Source: Laccaria trichodermophora (taxonomy: Eukaryota > Basidiomycota > Agaricomycetes > Agaricales > Hydnangiaceae). Taken from it: DNA of 64,000 nt. This document shows, piece after piece, positions 55,682 through 64,000 of this stretch. The notes beneath the pieces were generated by a model. It was not told where the DNA came from. It saw only the letters and a list, made by a program, of their open reading frames with translations, and searched no databases. Each line of letters starts with the position of its first letter. Position 1 is the first letter of the stretch. The translations under genes were made by a program, and so were the position numbers. Location: the NCBI GenBank assembly GCA_018417955.1, contig JACTVC010000011.1:556262-620261 (forward strand), in the 5' to 3' direction.

Positions 55682-58600
55682 CTATGACCACATAAACAAG
55701 TGTGGATGATATTTAGGCAAGATAAACGTACCATGCATACTAGGAAGCCTACTTGTATTCAGCCTTGCTGATGCAACTTGACGCAACTGACGGAAATCGT
55801 TGTTGGCGTAGGTCTTTGTGAGCCCTGTTGCAGCGGGCGAACGTAGGAGGGCAGTTGGCGGAGATATGACAACGCCTAGAATATCCGGTGTTTTGGTTCC
55901 TTTTGGTGTTGAAGGCGTCAGATCTTTGGGTTGCAAGAGACCTTCGATTGCTTCGATTGAAAGAGTTAAGCTGTCAGGCAATTCAACCATAGGGGACGCA
56001 AAAACCTCGTCTTCATCGATGGTTACTCTTGATTGAATGTCTTCGACAGCGGCCTCACGGCCTGGCAGTATACTGGCAAGGTAATCACACAATCTTTTGA
56101 ACGCCTCAAGCGTAATGCCACGCAGCGTCGTGAGTCTTGAATTTCCTTGCTCTAGTAACCATTCGAGAATCTGAAGCAGAATTTCGGCCTTCTCTGCTTC
56201 CAGGGTCGAGGTGTGGTCGGCGCACGTTGAGAAAAGAATCCCGATTTCGACTGTTAAATCGTCACAAGATACTGGATGCGAGGACAACCCTTTGAGAATA
56301 TCCACAACAGAATCAACCGCGTATGGCGCCGTTGGATCTATCTGCGAGCTGCGAAGGAGGCTCAGGAGAATAGTAATTTGGAAGTCTGGTTCGAAATCGC
56401 TGGCATTTTTCGCAAGGACGTGGATTAGTTTGGTAAGAGGTAGCGAGGAGAAGTGGTGGTCCAAAAGTAGCGAAAGATAGGAATGTAGGAGATGGGAAAG
56501 CGTGTCGTTGGAAGAAAGTGATGTTCTGAACCACGTCGAGAGGCTGGAAGGGGGTGAAGCAATTTCCAATATTAATTGTAGTGATGTTGAAACTTGATGT
56601 CGGAGAACGAGTCGATATTCCTCGGTGAATGTTGTATTCGGAAGTGTCTGAAGTATCTGTATCACAGCTTTCAATTCTTCCTGTAATAACCATTCCCCTA
56701 TTCCCGTGACTCCCTGATCAAGGTTGACCAGTCTCCGAACTAGATGTGCCCGGTTCTCCGCGTCCAGCAGTCGGAAGAATATCCTAAGCTCGGGAAGGAC
56801 ACTCGGGATGACTGACATGATCCAATACGATTGCCCGTCGACTTCTACTTCGTTTCTTGGGTCAGGCAAAATGTGGTCCATCAAACTGAAGACCTGAGAG
56901 AGATGGTAGGCTGGGTCTCTTTTAGCACTGCGGTTCCCGTGGACAAGCAACGTGCGGAGGATAACCTGAGCACTCAAAGTTCCGGACTCTACGCAGTTGA
57001 TTGGGCCCGAAAGACTCCTCATGAGGTCAAGGCACGTTTGTCTCCCACCTTGGGCAGACATGCAAGCTGAGGAAGTTTGACTGAATATCATATCAGCCGC
57101 GTCAGTGCATGCAAAGAGATCGGCGACGGAGATCGTCAAACTACACAAAGCACGATTGGGAAGGGGTATCGAAGAGCTTAAACGCGTGATTAAGCGAAGG
57201 ATATCGTCTGCTGTGCGGAACAGCTGATCAGAAAGTGTTTGGTTCATGCGAGGTATCGGCTGAATTGCGAAGTGTTGATTTAGATCGTCGACAATATCAA
57301 AGAGTATGTCCACAAGCCTAGGCACAAATCCGTGGTTGTGCTCGTCCCAGAAGATCTCTAAAACACGCCATTCACCCTTTGGCTCTGCCAACTCGCGTTC
57401 AACGATTGCCAGAGAGACACGGAGAGTGCGTAGTCTCCTGAGAGAAAAAGGACGGTCGCTCGAGAATGCCAATTCTTCCACAGCAGCCGGTAATCCATCC
57501 TCAGCTACGAAAGCTATTTTTCGCATCGCCAGACGTTCATTCTCTACAACGAAAGAAAGGGGAGGCTCAAGATTGAGGATTGCTGTAATGACATCATCGA
57601 GTAAAACAGCCTGGGGATCATTTGCAAGATTTGACAAAATTCTCTCGGCAAGGATTCCAGACTTTCGGGGAGGATCATTGTCTGTTGTAATCCATCCCAA
57701 ACGACGAGTCAGCTGGCGTAGAAGCAGAAGATGATTCAAAATCTGGAAACGACAATGTGAGCCCGTAGATGGAAAACAAAGTGACCCAAGCACAAACCTC
57801 TCTATACCCATCAACTCCTTGCCACAAGTTTAAGACCGCTAATGTTCGTTCTCTACAGAGATCGTGGCCAATGCTATCTGCCCATGCCCATACTGCAAGG
57901 ACGCTGGAAATTCCTATGAATGCCCTGACAAAGACGATGAACTCATCATGAGAAACTGCTGGCATTGGATTACGGAACAGAAAAGGAGGATGTGACTGAG
58001 AGTTGGGTAAAACTGGATTTTCGCCTAATTTTGTAACAAGATCTTCGTGGATCATCATACATTCAAGCCAGATTCCCAAACACTGATCATCGGTTCCAAT
58101 GTCCCTGAGCATGCTGGCACATTGAGCAAAATTGCCTCGAGTGTTTGAAAGCGCGTCTTCAAAGCTTTGCCATCCACGAAGTCTAGAGAGCAGTTTGCGC
58201 ACCGCAGACTGTGTATGCTTGTCTGCCCTGGGACTATTTTGAACGCCCTGTAGCATTCTCAAAAGATTCTCATCACTGCTGAAGTGATGTGCGATGTCTA
58301 CGTTTGAGACGGCATCCAGTAAGCAAAGTACAGTAGCTTCCTCCAAAGTTTGCTCGTCAAATATCGATGCTAAGTCAAGATGCCGCTGCAATTCGTTACA
58401 CAATTGTCTATAACAATGCTGACGAGCGTACCAAAAAAGCCTGCGCAATGCGAGGATGTTGTGGGGCCGCTATACTCAGAAGTTTCGCGACGTGATAGGA
58501 TTGGTCATTGTCCTGAAGATCACGTTCAGTTCCACCACATTTAAGTGGGCATTTGCTAACCTTGGGGCCAATCAAATCTACAATTCTGTCGACGAACGCT

Positions 58601-59431
58601 GATAAAACTTCTTCCGAAGTATCGTTTCGTATGGGCCTGCTGATAGCTTGAACAATGCCTTCCAGGTCGAAACTTTCATCGTCCCCTCCCAAATCTGCAT
58701 AAAGATACGGAAAGTCCGGATGATCCCAGTCGTCATCAGATGGTTTGAGACAGAACATCAACCGCACCACGAGTGGAAGAGAAGGCGAGTCTGGAATGAG
58801 GGAAAGCAACTGTTCCGCTAGTTGTGTTGGATGCGAGGAACTCGAGGGATCAACGTTTCTGGATAAAGGTACTGGTTCCAAAGAGCCAAATGGTTTAGGT
58901 TCGTATATCTGCACCGCAGGAGACTCGGAGACAATTTCCCCGTATATTGCCATAGAAAGGGCTTCAAACCTCCCCTTGACAATCATAAGCCGCGTTGCAT
59001 ACTGTAATGTCGTGAGGTCATTTCAGGGCAGCACTACGAATGGTCATCCAGCGCACCTCTGTGCCCATGTCGACTGTAAAGTTGACCTGACCACCAGCAT
59101 AAGCAATAACGGTTGGGACTAGGGCATTTGGCGCGCGTTGTTTTTCTTTTGAATCCGCTAACGCGCTAGGGTGGACTGGCTGCGCGTTGAAGAAGACGTC
59201 AAGGAAGAAGGCGTCGGGTTCGGTTGATCTGGGACAAGCCACAAGGAAATGAACAGAAGGACACTGGGGAGTATGAGTTACTCACGCAATTATGTCGGGA
59301 CATTGTTTAAACGGTTGAGCACCCTTTGGAAAGATGCGAATCGACGAAACTCGTATTGGCGCGGTAAAACGAATGGCAGCAAGACTTGAAGGGCCTTGCG
59401 GTGACACAGTACACCATTGAAGCAGCGCCAT
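55682..59431 (-). CDS. Virilizer-like subunit of the m6A mRNA methyltransferase complex
   Basis: The N-terminus matches the virilizer N-terminal domain: MALLQWCTVSPQGPSSLAAI, then FTAPIRVSSIRIFPKGAQPF and FFLDVFFNAQPV, then VIAYAGGQVNFTVDMGTEYA after splicing. In animals and plants virilizer (VIRMA) is the large scaffold of the m6A methyltransferase-associated complex that binds WTAP and HAKAI. The rest (~1000 residues) is helical, Leu-rich and ARM/HEAT-like, as in VIRMA. I place the start at 59431. Exons are 59286..59431, then 59059..59228, then four or more further exons to the stop at 55682; the intron at 57743-57798 is clear. The assignment rests on the N-terminal domain; the C-terminal half is too divergent to confirm by eye. 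It is divergent from ORM1, 137 bases away. Confidence 0.72.
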
Positions 59432-59568
59432 ATTTTGTTGTCGTCGACGGCGAGAATAAAAGGGGCACTAGCGGCATCTTCTTCGATTCGGCGAAGTCCG
59501 ACTGTAGCCAATTTGCTGCGCACCAAACAACTTTCTCTGACTTTCTTGGCTTCGTCCCTTCATTTCGA
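59432..59568. promoter_or_regulatory. Short divergent promoter of the virilizer-like gene and ORM1
   Basis: 137 bases separate the two ATGs. No TATA box is visible. The segment must contain both 5' UTRs and the control sites of both genes. Confidence 0.45.
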
Positions 59569-60492
59569 ATGAGTCGTCCAACTACAATTCAGTTGCCGTT
59601 GCTCGACCTTTCTTCCCCTCCGAAGGCAGCACCTCTCAGGGCAAGGGGTCGGAGTGGGAGCATCGTCAAAGTTGAGCAGGTTGGCGACCGTTCCATAGAA
59701 GAGATCCTTGACCGAAGTGCGTACGTGAATATCAATGCTGATTGGGTCAATGCCAAGGGTACGCTTCCTATCTTCTCTATATGTTTAATCTCGCATTACC
59801 TTGCTTGCAGGAGCATGGCTCATCCACGTCGTTCTTATTACATTTGGGAAAATTATCATCGACACCGTCCCAGGCATGACCCAGCAAATAAGTTGGACAC
59901 TGGTAAACCTCTTCTACCTAGCTGTATGTTGTGTCCTTCCCTTACTATCAAGGTACTCACTCACCTTCACCTGGTGCTAGCTCTCGTATCTCATGTTCCA
60001 TTGGGTGACGGGCATCCCATTTGAAAATGACCTCCACGGTGGTGCTTACGACGATCTTACGCTTTGGGAACAAATTGACGAGGGCGCACAGTACACGCCC
60101 GCAAAGAAATGGCTCTTTTGCGTACCAATAGTATTGTGGGTCCTCAACTCTTGTGACGCGAGCATCCACCCCTTAACACGAGTGTTCAGATTTTTGGCAT
60201 CAACACATTACACAAACTACAACCCATGGTTGTTCGCCGTGAACCTTTCAGCACTCATATTCGTGCTGATACCAAAACTTCCACAAGTACGTGACGGATT
60301 TGTTGACATGAATGACGCCTGTGTTCTCATGCAATTTCATTGGATCAGTTGCACCGCCAAAGAGTACGGTTCATGGCTGACAATGCATCGGGCGTAGCTA
60401 CCCCCGTTACCCCCAGCTTCCCTTCTGGCACTTCATTGCCGGATTTGCACCTGTCGGGTCCTAACGATGTCACGGAAGCCCACTTCCGATAA
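59569..60492 (+). CDS. ORM1: ORM1/ORMDL family regulator of serine palmitoyltransferase
   Basis: ORM proteins are ER membrane proteins that inhibit serine palmitoyltransferase and so set sphingolipid levels. The model join(59569..59758, 59811..59923, 59981..60135, 60190..60286, 60349..60492) gives 232 residues. The family core is unmistakable: ADWVNAKGAWLIHVVLI, FGKIIIDTVPGMTQQ, WTLVNLFYLALSYLMFHWV, TGIPFENDLHGGAYDDLTLW, EQIDEGAQYTPAKKWLFCVP and STHYTNYNPWLFAVN. The cytosolic N-terminus (~60 residues, RGRSGSIVKV) carries serines in the place where yeast Orm proteins are phosphorylated. A Ser/Thr/Pro-rich C-terminal tail follows the last membrane helix and is longer than in animal ORMDLs. Confidence 0.96.
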
Positions 60493-60708
60493 TGTCTCCT
60501 GGTCTGGTCACATTGCTTCGACGCTCTTTAAGTATCAAAATATTTGGAATTCTTGGGAACGGCCGGCAACCATTTTATATCATCCAACGCATGCATTTTG
60601 AGATGCCCTGTAACTAATACATAGATGGAAAGATAGGAGATCCATCATCAACGTCTCGTCACACATCTAGTGGTGTTCTATATGACTATATAATATACTC
60701 AGCAATAA

Positions 60709-62158
60709 TCACGACGACTCGGGCGTTTGTTGGTATTGTCGTAATCGTAATCTGTGAAGCACCGTTAGACGCATTGGTGAAGGATAATGCAGGGAACCTC
60801 ACAAATTCCGAAGTAACATAAGGATGGTAACCTTTCCAACAGCCGGGATGTATAGGGATGCCTTGTCTCGAACGTCTTTCTCAAAGTTCTTGTCAGAGGC
60901 GACGTTCAAGCAGATGCAGCCGTCCTTCAAGAGGGCGGTTTTCACTTTGTAACTTGGACTGGGGACAGCAGAGACCACGACATCCGAGATGGCAAGGCAT
61001 TCCTCCAAAGTCAAATTGCTGGGGTGAACGATATGCCGTGGGTGGTATTTTTGAGCCAGAGTCTGCTCAGAATTAGGGTTAGTTGCAACCCGGGGGCGTT
61101 TCGTGTATTCCTAGAAAACCACATTAATGATCTGTTTGGACTTCAGGGCTGAAGTATAGTACGTGGATAGAGTCAATGTCAACGGACAAGACACGAGCTC
61201 CGTCGTTGGCTAGAAGGGCCGCAAGAGGTCTTCCAACAACCTCCGAGCTGTGGAAACCTCTTAGGAAAAGTCTACAGTTCCTGGTAAGATTGGCACGTAC
61301 CGGTTGATTACGGTGATTGTTTTCCCATAAGCGCGGTCACCGTAAGGCAAAATTGTGTTATACACGCCAACAAACTCTAAGCATTTGACGATGGCCAGCG
61401 GGGTGCACGGAATAATTGACTTGACAGTTCCTGGGGAAGGTTCCTGGGGTTCGACAGTAGAAGGAGACGATGCTGATGGCGTGGGCGAAGCTAAAAGGGA
61501 TTTGGGATCTATGAATCGGATACTACGCCCAGGATGAGGAGTTGCATCGCGAAGGGGAAAAAGGACATACTTGTGGTATAAATTATAGTGGAACTTGAAA
61601 TGTAATCCTTCGACATCCTTTAGAGGTGAAACGACCTAAATTTGTTGTTGAGTGGTTTTCAGAGGGTTGGAGTGGATATGTACACACACCTGCTGCAGGT
61701 AGTGATCCTGGTGCAAGGCAAATAACCTTCAGTTTCTAATGTCAGTCGACCTTGGCTAGTCACCAACCTGCTGCACTCCAAATATTGGGTAATAAACCTT
61801 GAGCAACATAAGAACCTATTACTCCCAGGATCCAACTGATATGCGTGCCACTGACCATGATACCATGCACGCTATCGTCCTCGTTAGCGTCAATGATCGC
61901 TTCCTCGACACCCTCCCCGGCGGCCAGGTCGGACGACAACGCTGCCCCCGTCTTCTTCAAAACAAATTCAAATCCAAGCTCCTCGCATTGCTTCCTTGTG
62001 AATTCAGCGTAATTGTTACTCGGCGCGGATGATGTTGCCAGGATTCCAACGAGCTTGGGTCGAGACGAGCATGCCTCGAGATCTTTCTTGACTTCGTCTC
62101 GAAAAGCAGCAGAGATCGGATCTGCCTTGAGGAGAAGGCCCTTTCTTTCTGTAGCCAT
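60709..62158 (-). CDS. MTD1: NAD-dependent 5,10-methylenetetrahydrofolate dehydrogenase (Mtd1-type)
   Basis: Cytosolic enzyme oxidising 5,10-methylene-THF to methenyl-THF with NAD+ in one-carbon metabolism. It is monofunctional in fungi, unlike the trifunctional C1-THF synthase. The start at 62158 gives MATERKGLLLKADPISAAFR. Folate-domain features include VGILATSSAPSNNYAEFTRK (the conserved Tyr/Lys region) and EEAIIDANEDDSVHGIMVYY. KSIIPCTPLAIVKCLEFVGV and YGKTITVINRSEVVGRPLAA form the junction and Rossmann fold. NAD-domain ends are SDVVVSAVPSPSYKV and PAVGKVTILMLLRNL. A stop occurs at 60799, but a GT-AG intron (60741-60792 region) gives the family-typical LLRNLLRLRQYQ ending with stop at 60709, which I prefer. 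The gene converges on ORM1. Confidence 0.9.
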
Positions 62159-62414
62159 GTTGAGATTGATGGGCGTGTGTCTGGATCGGGGGAAAGTGCT
62201 GGTTGGAGGTTATGAGGCAGATGTAAATAGATCTAAAAATTTTGATCATCATCTTATCTTATCGGAAAGATCCCAAAATAGATTGAACGACAGAGATCAA
62301 GAAGGGATGAATATAATAGATAGCAATTTATGTGAAAAGAAAACAAGACAAGAGGTTAGACGATAGTATATGACAAAAATAGCGAGAGTTATCAGTTGTG
62401 GAAGTTTCACGCCT

Positions 62415-64000
62415 TTACCGGATGGCAAATTTGTCAAATGCGCTTTCCTTCCGCGACGATGTCGATGATTTGCTCCAAACCTGCCACATCTTGATCGTCT
62501 CCTCCTTCGGACACGCCGTGAACACGCTCTCGCCGTCTGGACTCAGGCAGCTGTGCGTCACCGCGCTCATATGAGCATGTGTTAGCGATAGTAGACGCTT
62601 CCCCGACGGATATTCGTGGACCGCAATGGAGTTTGTAAGGGGAGAGGGGACAACGACGCTCGGAGTGACGACGGTTGGACGTGCCTGTTCCCGGGAGGCA
62701 ATTCCAAGAGAAGACCGTCGTCGAGAGAGGGGTTGTGTAAACGAAGATCCGTGAGTACTCAAAAGTTCTTTGCAGTGAGGTGACCACTGAAGGGATAGTA
62801 CATTAGTGTTCAAGGAGAGGGTATCCAGCGGTTTTGGACAATGGGCTATTTCAGAGGTGCTCCAGAAGCGAATCTTCCCTTCTGGACTGTAACTGCCAGT
62901 TGCGAACAGATCACTCTTCCATGGGCACCAAGCGATAGCCTGGTTGATGGGTAAGCATCACAGCAAATCGTTCAGCTCGACGACCGCACCTTCACACCCG
63001 CTTTATGACGCATCTTCGGGCTGGCTGTTCCGATATCCAACAAAGACTTGCATGCCCTCTTGTCCCATACATGCACCATCCCTTCTGCATCCCCACTGGC
63101 GAGATATGTCCCATCCCCGCTCCAACGCAACCCAAGTACAGGTTTTCGATGTTGTGACGTCTTGACGACTTTATCCCGAGCACGAACATCATAGAGCGAG
63201 ATTGTTCCGTCCCCCTTCCCTACAGTCAATACATTGCCGTTCCAACCGAAGCTCTTGATTGGAATAAACTCTTTTGGATCGCCCCAAAGACGCACTGGAT
63301 TCTTTGACCCACCCTCTACCCCTGCGACCCACACCTGTATCCACCCCATGCTGTTTCCAGCAGCAAGGTAATTCTCTGTCCTCTGATCTCCCCATTCGAT
63401 GGCATAGATATCAGCGGGGGGTGGTAGCATACACTTGAAAAGGTGACAGACGACTTTAGTATCGAGATTCTGATAGAACACATCTTTCCCGCATGCAACA
63501 GCTATTAAATTTCTTTTTGACCAGCTGATGGGGTATGCACTTGGATCAGTAGGAATACCAGGGCTGTCGAGCGTCATGCTGCATTGTCGTCGTTTCGCCA
63601 GGTTTTCAACGACTGAAGACACCCGTATAGCCGGAGGAGTTATAAAAAGGGAAGATACACTTCTGCGCAGAAGGCCGAACGCGTTATCTTCAGAGTTAGA
63701 GGACGGCGGAATCTCCGTATCGTCTCTGAAATTGAATATCTTGTCGTCTGCCAGACCGAACTTCTTGCATATACGATTTGTTCGTGGCGTAATGTTGAGT
63801 GGCAAAAATGTTTTTGGACGCAGTGGCACGAATCTGTCCACCTGTCGCTTGATGAATATGAGCCTTTTGTTTTGGAAGAAAAGAACTTACCGCTGGTGTA
63901 GAAGCGGGCTCTCCACTCGATGACTCCATTCCAAATTCCCTCGATAGATCCATTGAAGCCATAGAGACTCTCCGTCGCTTGTGCGAGTGAAGATTTGTGA
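62415..64000 (-). CDS. Cdc20/Cdh1-family APC/C activator, WD40 propeller (5' end beyond window)
   Basis: This family brings substrates to the anaphase-promoting complex. Visible exons are 63891..64000 (open to the right edge), 62990..63847 and 62415..62939, totalling 497 residues. The C-box is DRFVPLRPK (family form DR[FY]IPxR). WD40 blades follow: IEWGDQRTENYLAAGNSMGW, GKGDGTISLYDVRARDKVV, HRKPVLGLRWSGDGTYLASG, VHVWDKR, KAIAWCPWKSDLFATGSYSP and IRFWSTSE. The protein ends in FAIR, i.e. the Ile-Arg dipeptide that docks on the APC/C TPR subunits. The stretch before the first blade (TLDSPGIPTDPSAYPISWSK) differs from the usual Cdc20/Cdh1 wording, so a divergent, possibly meiosis-specific (Ama1/Mfr1-like) activator is plausible. 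The likely start is upstream of 64000, though MASMDLSREF at about 63962 could initiate. Confidence 0.85.

Overview
The window is a piece of a filamentous basidiomycete (most likely agaricomycete) nuclear genome. Genes are densely packed on both strands and carry many 45-75 bp GT-AG introns. The recognisable proteins are fungal or basidiomycete in type: the ERMES subunit Mdm34, an Uds1 septation-domain protein, a KDM5 demethylase, an Mtd1-type folate dehydrogenase and a chromodomain Ty3/gypsy retroelement. Exon structures below were read by eye from splice signals, frame continuity and family resemblance. No search was run.

Layout. 1-20.6 kb is a gene block: an uncharacterised protein (-, runs off the left edge), a CLPTM1-family membrane protein (-), 14-3-3 (+), the GPI inositol-deacylase Bst1/PGAP1 (+), a KDM5/JARID1 histone H3K4 demethylase (+) and a CorA/Alr1-type Mg2+ transporter (-). 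20.6-38 kb is a transposon island. It holds an intron-containing tRNA-Arg(UCU) facing an inverted copy of its own 5' half, a frameshifted pseudogene, a 13.9 kb chromovirus-type LTR retrotransposon on the minus strand (368 bp LTRs, perfect 5 bp target duplication GAAGG), a foldback DNA element nested inside that retrotransposon, and two small non-autonomous DNA transposons (hAT-like with an 8 bp TSD, and Tc1/mariner-like with TA). 38-64 kb is again genic: a large SAM-methyltransferase-domain protein (-), an ammonium transporter behind a cluster of GATA sites (+), a fourth small DNA element, a hypothetical protein (+), DPH4 (+), an Uds1-domain coiled-coil protein (-), MDM34 (+), a virilizer-like m6A-writer subunit (-), ORM1/ORMDL (+), MTD1 (-) and a Cdc20/Cdh1-family APC/C activator (-, runs off the right edge).

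The genic blocks look like ordinary housekeeping neighbourhoods. Themes are sphingolipid, GPI and ER quality control (ORM1, BST1, CLPTM1), membrane contact sites (MDM34), chromatin and RNA modification (KDM5, virilizer), nitrogen uptake, and cell-cycle control. I see no biosynthetic cluster. Two gene pairs share short divergent promoters (Uds1/MDM34 and virilizer/ORM1).

The most unusual object is the retrotransposon. Besides gag and a full protease-RT-RNaseH-integrase-chromodomain pol, it has a long ORF before gag and a 1155-codon SR-rich ORF after pol. The first ORF and gag lie in one frame separated by a single UGA. Removing the nested foldback element with one copy of its target duplication joins gag to pol in one frame. 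All five differences I count between the two LTRs are CpG transitions.
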